Shown: positions 1 to 5,755, counted from the stretch's first letter. The stretch: DNA of 6,377 nt from Acidobacteriaceae bacterium (GCA_027307295.1 DAHUXF010000175.1:1-6377), one strand, 5' to 3'. Made by a program: numbers and translations. Notes: a model not told the origin generated them from the sequence alone.

Positions 1-197
1 AGAAAGTCCCATTTGTGCTGGTGGTGGGTGAAAAAGAAGCCGAAGCCGGCACGGTAAATGTCCGCGTCCGCGGCCAGCAGCAGCCGGAAGGCACTGTGCC
101 CGCAGCGGAGTTTGTGGAGCGGGTGAAGAAGCTGATCGCAGAGAAGAGTGTAGGACTGACCGTGGAGAAACGCGCTGAACTTACCACTGATCAATGA
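1..197 (+). CDS. thrS: Threonyl-tRNA synthetase, C-terminal end (partial at 5' edge)
   Basis: The window opens inside this gene. Reading frame 3 gives about 64 codons ending at TGA 195-197. The visible part matches the end of the class II anticodon-binding domain of threonyl-tRNA synthetase: the stretch KVPFVLVVGEKEAEAGTVNV corresponds to the conserved 'PY-LVVGdKE-E-g-V-VR' segment of the family, followed by VRVRGQQQPEGTVPAAEFVE, where the family usually has an R-R-G/D-x-x-G turn and a helix. The enzyme charges tRNA-Thr with threonine in the cytoplasm; this domain recognises the tRNA-Thr anticodon. The last 20 or so residues (KSVGLTVEKRAELTTDQ) are a short non-conserved tail. Catalytic and editing domains lie outside the window, so activity cannot be judged here. 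ProRS, HisRS and GlyRS share this fold, but the LVVGEKEAEAGTVNVR wording fits ThrRS best. Confidence 0.88.
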   Translation, partial: KVPFVLVVGEKEAEAGTVNVRVRGQQQPEGTVPAAEFVERVKKLIAEKSVGLTVEKRAELTTDQ

Positions 198-200
198 CAA

Positions 201-260
201 ACACGGATGACACTGATAAAACGCTCTTGTCCTGAATAAATGAATCAGTAACATCCGTAT
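201..260. repeat. Imperfect inverted repeat between thrS and the DUF2461 gene
   Basis: Arm 1 (201-217, acacggatgacactgat) and arm 2 (244-260, atcagtaacatccgtat) are reverse complements at 14 of 17 positions, separated by 26 bases. The 'cacggatgacactgat' wording resembles a family of short intergenic repeats (ACACGGAT / ATCCGTGT type) that I recall from many environmental bacterial genomes. The hairpin is not followed by a clean T-run, so it is not a convincing terminator, although a short T-rich stretch follows (266-271). It ends just before the GAGG (262-265) that is the likely ribosome binding site of the next gene. Confidence 0.5.
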
Positions 261-276
261 TGAGGTTTTTGGTTCG

Positions 277-993
277 ATGAAATCAACTTTCTCCGGCTTC
301 TCTCCCGATGCTCTGGCTTTTCTGCGCGCGCTCAAGCGCAACAACCGGCGTGAGTGGTTCCAGCCGCGCAAAGAAAAATATGAAACGCTGATCAAAGCGC
401 CCATGCTGGAGCTGGTTGCGGCGCTGAACCATGAGTTTGCCCGCTTTGCGCCGGACTACATTACTCCGCCGGAGAAGGCCGTCTACCGCATTTATCGTGA
501 TACACGCTTCTCACCGGACAAGACGCCGTACAAAACGCACGTCGCCGGAGTCTTTCCCCGGCACAACGCGGTGAAGCGCGGCGGCGCAGTGTTTTATTTC
601 CATTTCACGGCCACCGATCTACTTGCCTTTGCCGGAGTATATGCTCCGGACCGCGATGAGCTGAAGGCATACCGCCACCTGCTGCTGGAGCACTACGAGG
701 AATTTTATGCCATCATTGCGGACAAGCAGTTGAACAAGCTGACCGGCGGCCTGCAGGGAGAGCAGCTCAGCCGCATGCCTAAAGGCTTTCCCGTGGACCA
801 TCCGGCAGAGGCGCTGCTGCGCCACAAGCAATGGTACGTGGAGTGTTCGCTGGACGTGAAGCTGGTGACCTCATCCAAAATGGCGCCGGAGCTGGCAAAA
901 CGCTTTGCGGTCATGGCCCCGATGGTGGAGTTTTTGAACCGGCCATTCACCCAGAAAAAGAGCCACAAGAAAATGCCATTCATGGCGTTCTAG
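277..993 (+). CDS. DUF2461 / TIGR02453 family protein
   Basis: A complete 238-residue protein of the DUF2461 family, a widespread cytoplasmic family whose biochemical function is not established as far as I know. Landmarks in order: FLRALKRNNRREWF (15-28), the family's N-terminal signature with an N-N-x-x-E-W-F core; RIYRDTRFSPDKTPYKTH (71-88), the most conserved block (R-D-x-R-F-S-x-D-K-x-P-Y-K-T-H); a beta-rich GGAVFYFHF segment (102-110); GVYAPDRDELKAYR (120-133); and RMPKGFPVDHPAEALLRHKQW (166-186). All signature blocks are intact and the length is typical, so the gene looks functional. The ATG at 277 follows GAGG (262-265) with a rather long 11-base spacer; no closer start would keep the N-terminal signature. 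No signal peptide or membrane segment is visible. It is co-directional with thrS but separated by 79 bases holding an inverted repeat, so co-transcription is uncertain. The C-terminal end is lysine-rich (QKKSHKK, 226-232). Confidence 0.88.
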   Translation: MKSTFSGFSPDALAFLRALKRNNRREWFQPRKEKYETLIKAPMLELVAALNHEFARFAPDYITPPEKAVYRIYRDTRFSPDKTPYKTHVAGVFPRHNAVKRGGAVFYFHFTATDLLAFAGVYAPDRDELKAYRHLLLEHYEEFYAIIADKQLNKLTGGLQGEQLSRMPKGFPVDHPAEALLRHKQWYVECSLDVKLVTSSKMAPELAKRFAVMAPMVEFLNRPFTQKKSHKKMPFMAF

Positions 994-1047
994 CGCAGGT
1001 CCAGACTTTCTTCGCCGCGATTTGCGCTGGAACGCAGCTCAGGATTT

Positions 1048-1122
1048 TGCCGCAGAGGGCGCAAAGAACGCAGAGGAGGCAAAGTTTTCTTTCTTCGTGT
1101 TCCTTCGTGTCCGTTGTGGTTA
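1048..1122. repeat. Dispersed-repeat relic in the convergent spacer
   Basis: The 228-base spacer 994-1221 separates two convergent genes and holds no gene I can support. Its centre has a characteristic low-complexity layout: a first half with near-tandem 8-10 base units (cgcagagg, gcgcaaag, aacgcagagg, about 1052-1078) and a second half with a tandem pair (cttcgtgttc / cttcgtgtcc, about 1093-1112) ending in gttgtggtta (1113-1122). I recognise this 'cgcagagg...cttcgtgtcc...gtggtta' design as a short non-coding repeat found in many copies in intergenic regions of Acidobacteriota and other environmental genomes; that is memory, not a search result. No other copy exists inside the window. The rest of the spacer (1123-1221) has three scattered gatcac words and a weak 5-bp stem (1140-1144/1152-1156), but no terminator with a T-run on either strand. 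Confidence 0.55.
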
Positions 1123-1221
1123 GCATGAACGCGGATCACGGCTGGGTTCGGCAGCCAAGATAAAGCTCAACAGCAAGCTTCTGATCACGGGCCATGCCGG
1201 CGATCACCCGATGTCGGCGAT

Positions 1222-2148
1222 CTACTGAAAGAACTCACCCATGGAAGTGGCAATGGCCGACGCGCCGGGCCTGTCATTGACGCGAAGCAGTTCCAGCGCC
1301 AGCCGCAGGACTGACTGATGCTGGTACAACGTGGTGGAGTGAAAGCCTGTTTTAACGTGTGGTCCCACCAGGATGGTGGCCACCTGTCCACCGCCATTGG
1401 TAATATCGGTTTGCGCAGCTTCATCAAAGGTAATGAGCAGCACGCTGTTGCCGAATTTCGGGCTATTGATAAGCGGGTCAATATTGTTCTTCAGCCATGT
1501 GTCGGCGGCCTCAAGCTTCTGCTGGTCTGTGCAGAGAGGAATCGCGGCTGGACAGTCATGGGCGTTATCCTGCGCATTCGGCAGAATATAAATAAAATCA
1601 GCCAGCGCTCCCGCTGAGAGGTCCGCTGAGAGCTGCGGGAAAGCAACCATGTTCGCCGCCTGCGCGCTGGAACCAGTCACGTCACTGAGATAAGCGAACG
1701 GGTTATGGCGCTTCAAATACGGCCCTGAATTAGGGCCGGTGTAGCCCGTGGACGGCAGGCTTTCAATATAAGCTTTCCATGTCTTGCCGGCCCCGCTCAA
1801 TGCCCGGACAATGTTGTCATCCGTGATGGTGCCGGTAAAGCCATCGTCCAGCGTCTCTATATTGCCGGTTGCCAGCATGAAATAGTTAGGAATCGAAGGG
1901 TGCGCATCGGCAAAGTAGTTGGTAGCCAGAGCGTGCGCATTGGCCAGGGAGTTTAAATACGGCATGCCGGGGTTTCCAATCACCTGGCCAAAGCCGTGAT
2001 TTTCCAGCACCACCAGAAACACATGGTCCGCGGTAGCCGTAGTGGGTGGGGATGGGGGCGTCACTCCATGGGAACCCAAAGCGCCACCGCCGCAGCCGCA
2101 TAGATACAGCGTCGCGGCCAGCAATAGAGATGCCAAAAAACGATGCAT
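1222..2148 (-). CDS. Phosphoesterase-family lipoprotein (AcpA / phospholipase C-like)
   Basis: A 308-residue protein of the phosphoesterase family (PF04185; acid phosphatases and phospholipase C relatives), expected to hydrolyse phosphate esters outside the cytoplasm; the substrate cannot be read from the sequence. The N-terminus is a lipoprotein signal: MHR, a hydrophobic stretch LASLLLAATLYL (5-16) and the lipobox L16-C17-G18-C19, followed by a glycine run and a Pro/Thr linker (30-38). Family motifs: VVLENHGFGQVIGNP (46-60), where Glu49-Asn50-His51 is the N-terminal metal/active-site block; HPSIPNY (83-89), the usual T/S-H-P-S-x-P-N-Y block; KRHNPF (146-151); PNAQDNAHDC (190-199); ITFDE (239-243); VGPHV (261-265); and YQHQSVLR (275-282). 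All blocks are present. The frame stays open up to 2310, but I chose the ATG at 2148: it starts exactly at the signal peptide, has an AGAGGG-type ribosome binding site 11 bases upstream, and any longer version would run into the terminator at 2261-2293. It is the first gene after that terminator and is probably its own transcription unit. Confidence 0.85.
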   Translation of the reverse strand: MHRFLASLLLAATLYLCGCGGGALGSHGVTPPSPPTTATADHVFLVVLENHGFGQVIGNPGMPYLNSLANAHALATNYFADAHPSIPNYFMLATGNIETLDDGFTGTITDDNIVRALSGAGKTWKAYIESLPSTGYTGPNSGPYLKRHNPFAYLSDVTGSSAQAANMVAFPQLSADLSAGALADFIYILPNAQDNAHDCPAAIPLCTDQQKLEAADTWLKNNIDPLINSPKFGNSVLLITFDEAAQTDITNGGGQVATILVGPHVKTGFHSTTLYQHQSVLRLALELLRVNDRPGASAIATSMGEFFQ

Positions 2149-2159
2149 AAAGGGCTGAT

Positions 2160-2165
2160 CCCTCT
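2160..2165 (-). promoter_or_regulatory. Ribosome binding site supporting the 2148 start
   Basis: On the - strand the bases read AGAGGG, 11 bases before the ATG at 2148. This purine-rich Shine-Dalgarno-like site, together with the lipoprotein signal that begins at this ATG, decides the start over upstream in-frame candidates. I see no convincing -35/-10 pair for this gene in 2166-2260; the stretch TTGGACAGTTTTTAAAAAAG (- strand, about 2181-2200) is A/T-rich but poorly spaced. Confidence 0.5.
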
Positions 2166-2260
2166 TCCTGACTGTCTTCTTTTTTAAAAACTGTCCAACA
2201 GATTGGATGCGAGGCGTCTGGCCGTTGTGGCCTGCTGACGCGCGAAACATGAGGCACAAC

Positions 2261-2293
2261 CCATAAAAACCAAAAGGGACGCCGCAGCGTCCC
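2261..2293 (-). terminator. Rho-independent terminator of the rpe-bamD-regulator unit
   Basis: Reading the - strand, a 7-bp GC-rich perfect stem GGGACGC / GCGTCCC (2293-2287 with 2282-2276) with a 4-base TGCG loop is followed immediately by TTTTGGTTTTTATGG (2275-2261). It begins 25 bases after the stop codon of the response-regulator gene. Stem strength, loop size, T-run and position are all as expected for an intrinsic terminator. The + strand side has no T-run, so it works in one direction only. Confidence 0.88.
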
Positions 2294-2318
2294 CCCTGGC
2301 TTAAAAACAATGGCAGAA

Positions 2319-4196
2319 TTATTTCTTGGTTTTCAGCTCGCGTAAGATTTCTTCCACCAGTTCAGGCTTGATGCGTTCCATCACGCGATGAACTGCCTGC
2401 GCAATCGTATGGTGCTCGGCTCCGGTTTCAGCAGCTGCGGCCACGGCCACGGGCAAAGCAGACTCCAGGCCCGCGGTCAGTGCTTCATGCGCTGCCTGCG
2501 ATTCAGTTTCATCAACGCTGGAGGCAACGCGCTCCACAGGCGGTTCCGGTGCAGCAATCATTGGCGTGTGCGCTGCCACTTCAGGAGCAGGAGCGCTCAC
2601 TGGCGAATGATATTCAAAGGAAGGCGGCGGGGTTGGCGGCGGGGCCGGCATTTGCGCTGGGACTGGCTTGGCCTGCGGCATTGCTCTGGCTTCCGCGACC
2701 GGCGCAGCGCTGATTTCGGTGACCGGAGTTTGCGGCGCATGCATCGCCGCCGGCAAATCTACAGCCAGTTGTGCTGGTTCCGGCGCTTCTTCTGCCATTG
2801 CCACCGGCGCTGGTGCGCTTTCCGACGCATGGCTGTAAGCAGCAAGCGCTGCGGCGACGCGCGCTTCAAAATCGGCATCGCTGACATCTGGGGTTGCTTC
2901 AATGGCCGGTTGCTGCACTGTGTCTGCTGGTGCGGACGCCACCGATGCTGCCGGTGCAGATGCCACCGCTGGCTCCGGAATCACTGCCGGTTCAGAAACT
3001 ATTGTCGGCTCGGCTTCCCTGGACAACGGGAACGCCTGGACCTGTTGCTCAATCGTGGACATCAGTCCCGGCTCAACGCGGTCGGCCACCGTGGAGCGAG
3101 TTGTGATATCGGCAGTTTCCTGTAATGCCGGTTCGCGCGGAATTTCCAGGTCAGGAATGGGAGGCGCTGATGTAGGCAGGATTTCAAAACTCGCCGGAGC
3201 TGGCTCAACATCTTTGAACGCCGGTATGAACGGCGGATGCGTAGGCTCAGGCGCGGTTTCAATTTCAAGTTCAGGTTCCGGAGTAACCGCCATCACCGCA
3301 GGTTCAGGCTCGACTGGAGTTACAACAATCTCCGGCTCAATCGCAGGCTCCACATAAGGCGCAATTGGCTCCGTGGGAGGCGACGATTTCTCCACGACTG
3401 GCGCCTCTGCAACCACAGTCTCTGGAACCACAGTCTCTGGAACCACAATCTCTGGAACAGGTGTTTCAGGAATCGCAGGCTCAATCACAGAGGCTGGAGT
3501 TTGTGTTTCCTGCACTGAAGCTGGGATTTCGTTCTCCACCACCGGCATGGGCGGCGCGGGAACAATCACGGATGTCTCAAATGCTGCCGCCGGAGTGTTC
3601 ACGGCAAAATGCTCAACGGATGTCGATGTAGACGTGGAAGAGTCCCCGCCCAACAGGTCGCCAAAGGCCGCTGTGCTGGCCATATGGTCCGGGACTTCCA
3701 CCATGGGCTGCACGCCGGTCTTGCCTGTGGCGTGGTGGTTTGAGGACGGCTCAGGAGCCTCCGGTTCGTCAACATACTTGCGGTCCAGAAGGACGGTTTG
3801 CTCGGGCACAGGCTTGGCAGCCTGGCCAATCCGCTCTTCAAATTTCTTCACGATCGCCAGCAGGTCGCTGGCCTCAAACGGCTTAATGATCACGCCATCT
3901 GCTTTGACGCGGTTGGCGTCTTCAGGCTTGTACGGCTCCATTTTGCCGACCGTGAGCAGCACCGGAGTCTTCAGCGTATCCAGTGAGCCACGGACCTTCT
4001 CGCACACTTCCAGGCCGGAATAGCCCGGCATATACACGTCAAGAATAATGATGTCCGGTTTCTGTTCCGCAATTTTCTTCACTGCGGCAGCACCGTTGCT
4101 TACGGCTACAACGTCATAACCGGCTTCAGAAAGGATCTTCTTGCCCATGTTCTGGGCGGTCATGCTGTCGTCGGCAAATAGGATTCTTAGCGACAC
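2319..4196 (-). CDS. Response regulator: receiver domain with long Pro/Ala/Glu-rich tail
   Basis: A 625-residue protein. Residues 1-125 are a CheY-type receiver domain: ILFADDS (5-11) gives acidic residues D9 and D10, IIILDVYMPGYSG (49-61) gives the phospho-acceptor D53, T82 in LLTVGK is the conserved Thr/Ser, and K105 in IIKPF is the conserved lysine, so the phosphorylation site is complete. A histidine kinase partner is expected but none is in the window. Residues about 126-590 are low-complexity, rich in Pro, Ala, Glu and Val, and should be disordered; I see no DNA-binding, GGDEF, HD-GYP or other output domain. The last 30 or so residues (core HRVMERIKPELVEEILREL) look like a charged amphipathic helix that may be a binding element. 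The start is GTG at 4196, with AAGGTG 8 bases upstream; the first internal ATG (codon 12) would remove D9/D10. It lies 175 bases after the bamD-like gene and is followed by a terminator. Function beyond phospho-signalling is unknown; scaffold or localisation roles are inference. Confidence 0.87.
   Translation of the reverse strand: MSLRILFADDSMTAQNMGKKILSEAGYDVVAVSNGAAAVKKIAEQKPDIIILDVYMPGYSGLEVCEKVRGSLDTLKTPVLLTVGKMEPYKPEDANRVKADGVIIKPFEASDLLAIVKKFEERIGQAAKPVPEQTVLLDRKYVDEPEAPEPSSNHHATGKTGVQPMVEVPDHMASTAAFGDLLGGDSSTSTSTSVEHFAVNTPAAAFETSVIVPAPPMPVVENEIPASVQETQTPASVIEPAIPETPVPEIVVPETVVPETVVAEAPVVEKSSPPTEPIAPYVEPAIEPEIVVTPVEPEPAVMAVTPEPELEIETAPEPTHPPFIPAFKDVEPAPASFEILPTSAPPIPDLEIPREPALQETADITTRSTVADRVEPGLMSTIEQQVQAFPLSREAEPTIVSEPAVIPEPAVASAPAASVASAPADTVQQPAIEATPDVSDADFEARVAAALAAYSHASESAPAPVAMAEEAPEPAQLAVDLPAAMHAPQTPVTEISAAPVAEARAMPQAKPVPAQMPAPPPTPPPSFEYHSPVSAPAPEVAAHTPMIAAPEPPVERVASSVDETESQAAHEALTAGLESALPVAVAAAAETGAEHHTIAQAVHRVMERIKPELVEEILRELKTKK
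3411..3470 (-). repeat. 15-base tandem repeat in the regulator tail (VPETV pentapeptides)
   Basis: Three near-identical 15-base units lie end to end on the + strand: aaccacagtctctgg at 3411-3425 and 3426-3440, then aaccacaatctctgg at 3441-3455 (one change), followed by a decayed fourth unit 3456-3470. On the coding strand they encode successive V-P-E-[TI]-V pentapeptides. The in-frame unit length means copy-number change would lengthen or shorten the tail without a frameshift. Confidence 0.85.
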
Positions 4197-4204
4197 GTCA
4201 AAAG

Positions 4205-4210
4205 CACCTT
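4205..4210 (-). promoter_or_regulatory. Ribosome binding site deciding the GTG start of the regulator
   Basis: On the - strand AAGGTG sits 8 bases before the GTG at 4196, an ideal spacing. This supports the non-ATG start, which is needed to keep the two N-terminal acidic residues of the receiver domain. Confidence 0.7.
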
Positions 4211-4230
4211 CATCTCAGGGCGGGAAACGA

Positions 4231-4253
4231 GGCTAACTTACTGATAATTAGCC
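4231..4253. promoter_or_regulatory. Palindrome overlapping the candidate promoter (possible operator)
   Basis: On the + strand ggctaa (4231-4236) and ttagcc (4248-4253) are perfect inverted arms; inside them tta (4238-4240) and taa (4245-4247) also pair around a ctga loop, giving 9 base pairs with one unpaired c. The dyad covers the -10 hexamer and most of the spacer of the candidate promoter, where a repressor-binding operator is often found. It could equally be an RNA hairpin in a bamD read-through transcript. No T-run follows on the - strand, so it is not a terminator. Confidence 0.45.
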
Positions 4254-4263
4254 GTGAAGTCAA
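4235..4263 (-). promoter_or_regulatory. Candidate sigma-70-type promoter for the regulator gene
   Basis: On the - strand TTGACT (4263-4258) matches the -35 consensus at 5 of 6 positions, followed by a 17-base spacer and TAAGTT (4240-4235), which keeps the three most conserved -10 positions (T, A, final T) but not the other three. Transcription would start near 4228, leaving a leader of about 30 bases with the AAGGTG site. An internal promoter here fits the large gap after the bamD-like gene. It is a prediction from spacing and consensus only. Confidence 0.45.
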
Positions 4264-4275
4264 TCAGAAGAACAC

Positions 4276-4335
4276 CTCAGTTCCTACTGAGACACACCTT
4301 TTCAAGCATTCAAAGGTGTTAGTCCCAAAGACTAA
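4276..4335 (-). other. Three consecutive inverted repeats in the bamD-regulator spacer
   Basis: In transcript order (- strand) there are three back-to-back hairpins within 60 bases: TTAGTC/GACTAA with a 5-base loop (4335-4319); ACACCTTT/AAAGGTGT with a 10-base loop (4319-4294, sharing base 4319 with the first); and CTCAGT/ACTGAG with a 4-base loop (4291-4276). All arms are perfect. None is followed by a T-run. The segment 4320-4314 can alternatively pair with 4277-4271 (7 bp, AACACCT with AGGTGTT), which would exclude the second hairpin. The layout suggests a structured RNA element: a 3' stabiliser of the bamD message, a leader-type control element or a small RNA. I do not recognise it as a known family. 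Confidence 0.5.
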
Positions 4336-4342
4336 AAACTAC

Positions 4343-4376
4343 GGAACCCCGGCTTAAAGAAACCCCCAGGCTTAAA
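4343..4376. repeat. Imperfect tandem duplication across the bamD stop codon
   Basis: On the + strand ggaaccccggcttaaa (4343-4358) is followed directly by gaaacccccaggcttaaa (4359-4376). The two units differ by a two-base length change and one substitution. The second unit contains the TAA stop (4372-4374) and the start of the last sense codon of the bamD-like gene, so the first unit looks like a copy of the gene's 3' edge. Confidence 0.6.
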
Positions 4377-5727
4377 AAGGAATCAATTTACGCAGTCCCT
4401 TCTTACCCTTCTTCTTGCTGCTGGATTCCTGCTTGGGATCCACCTTTGCATCCGCAGCCTTTTGCTGCTCGGTTGCAGGCTCCTGCGTTACGTCCACTCC
4501 GTTGTTTGTCTTCTGCACTTCGTTTACCTGCGCCGGAGCAACCTTGGGAGCAGTTCCTTCGCTCGTGGGGTCAGTGGATTTGGGGTCCGTGGGTTGGGTC
4601 CCTGGAGGCGCTTCATTGGCTCCGGGAGTTCCCGTACCCGTACCAATGGCCTGCACTCCAATATTCTGGCTCGCCTGCATGCCATTGATCTGGTTGGTCA
4701 GGTCCTGAACCATGGCCGGGGCACTCGGAACAGTTTCCTCGCTCAGGTTTGGCTCTCCAACTTTGGCGGACGCCTCCACGCCTGGATGTTTTTTAAAGTT
4801 ACCCGTCACCTTAGCCACCATGCTGGCTTTCTGGCGGCTTGCTTCTTCAGCTTTGCTCTCCGCCAGCGCTTCCGGAGTAGGCTCAGGAATCTTGGCATCC
4901 AGGGCGGCTAACCGTCTCTTGGCGTCAGACACGCGGGCTGTTGCCGGATAGCGCGTGACGATTTTGGAATAGGCCTCAATGGCCTTGTTTTGAAACTGTG
5001 CCACCAGCTTTTCTTTTTGCGCCGCAGGGAGCTTTTGCTTGCTCAGGCCACTAGCTTCTTTTTCATAGAGCAGTCCAAGCTCGTACAAGGCCTCATGTGC
5101 GCCGGAATAGAGCGGGAAGGACTCCGTGAGCCCCTGCAAACGGGCCTGTGACGCTGCCAGATTATCGCGGAGAAAGTAAAAGTGTGCGATGCGGAACTGG
5201 CGCTCCGCCAGCACTTCCTGCACTTCGCGCAGCTTCTGCTTTGCTTCCGGCACCAGCGGGCTGTCAGGATACTGCTGGATCATTGTCTTATACTCATCCG
5301 CTGCGCGCTGGGCCTGCGCAAAGTCGCGATCCGGCTTTTCCATCTGCCGGTAGTGCATGGAGGCGATCTTCAACTGCGCCTCTGACGCCTCAGGCAGATT
5401 GGGGAAGAAGGTCTGGAAGTCTTTGTACTCGGCTTCCGCCTGCGCCCAGGCCGCCGTGCCGCCTTCGTTGTACCATGCGTCTCCCAGGGCCAGCTTGGCG
5501 CGGGCAATGTACTCAGAGTCCGGGTAGGTGTTGATCAAAGTCTCCAGCAGTGTGCGCGATTCCTGATATTTTGCCTTCTTCATGGAATCCATGGCGCGGT
5601 CAAACAGACCTTTGTCCGGCTGCTTGGAGTCAATGTTGGCAAGAGGGTTCTGCGTTTTATGACGGCAACCGCTCACGACAAATAAAGCGCTGACGAGCGC
5701 CGCTGAAACAAGAATTTTTCGCACCAT
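4372..5727 (-). CDS. bamD: BamD-like outer-membrane assembly lipoprotein with long C-terminal tail
   Basis: A 451-residue protein. The N-terminus is a lipoprotein signal: MVRK, hydrophobic ILVSAALVSALFVV (5-18) and lipobox V18-S19-G20-C21, so it should be lipid-anchored on the periplasmic face of the outer membrane. Residues 40-265 form about five TPR-like helix pairs in the YfiO/BamD pattern: KYQESRTLLETLINTYPDS (53-71), AQAEAEYKDFQTFFPN (95-110), AADEYKTMIQQYPDSPL (142-158), NLAASQARLQGLTESFP (189-205) and AIEAYSKIVTRYPATA (249-264). BamD is an essential part of the BAM complex that folds beta-barrel proteins into the outer membrane, working with BamA. E. coli BamD is about 245 residues; here about 170 extra residues (282-451) form a Pro/Gly/Thr/Ala-rich, probably disordered tail ending in a basic patch SSKKKGKKGLRKLIPF. 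The ATG at 5727 has GAGG and AGGG upstream. It starts 28 bases after rpe and is almost certainly co-transcribed. A generic TPR or CpoB-like lipoprotein is a less likely alternative. Confidence 0.85.
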   Translation of the reverse strand: MVRKILVSAALVSALFVVSGCRHKTQNPLANIDSKQPDKGLFDRAMDSMKKAKYQESRTLLETLINTYPDSEYIARAKLALGDAWYNEGGTAAWAQAEAEYKDFQTFFPNLPEASEAQLKIASMHYRQMEKPDRDFAQAQRAADEYKTMIQQYPDSPLVPEAKQKLREVQEVLAERQFRIAHFYFLRDNLAASQARLQGLTESFPLYSGAHEALYELGLLYEKEASGLSKQKLPAAQKEKLVAQFQNKAIEAYSKIVTRYPATARVSDAKRRLAALDAKIPEPTPEALAESKAEEASRQKASMVAKVTGNFKKHPGVEASAKVGEPNLSEETVPSAPAMVQDLTNQINGMQASQNIGVQAIGTGTGTPGANEAPPGTQPTDPKSTDPTSEGTAPKVAPAQVNEVQKTNNGVDVTQEPATEQQKAADAKVDPKQESSSKKKGKKGLRKLIPF

Positions 5728-5755
5728 TTTTCCCTACCTCAGGTTTTGCGGCGCC

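Noticed and set aside
1048..1112. CRISPR-like array suggested by short repeated words
   Set aside because: The units are 8-10 bases, nearly adjacent and without spacers of constant length, and no cas gene is present.
1140..1156. Possible terminator hairpin ggctg/cagcc between the convergent genes
   Set aside because: The stem is only 5 bp with a 7-base loop, and no T-run follows on either strand.
831..1163. 110-codon + strand frame overlapping the end of the DUF2461 gene and the following spacer
   Set aside because: It is out of frame with a well-supported gene, continues into repeat-like DNA, and its product has no recognisable motif.
2149..2310. N-terminal extension of the phosphoesterase to an upstream in-frame start at 2310
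   Set aside because: The extra 54 residues would be translated through the terminator hairpin and would bury a perfect lipoprotein signal peptide inside the protein.
2388..4023. Long + strand open frames (for example 2388-3125 and 3373-4023) opposite the response-regulator tail
   Set aside because: Their products are odd low-complexity Ser/Thr/Gly- or Arg/Cys/His-rich strings that mirror the Pro/Ala/Glu repeats of the real - strand gene. They have no recognisable family.
4415..5534. + strand frames opposite the bamD-like gene
   Set aside because: They are shadows of a strongly supported TPR lipoprotein gene, lack ribosome binding sites I can recognise and match no family.
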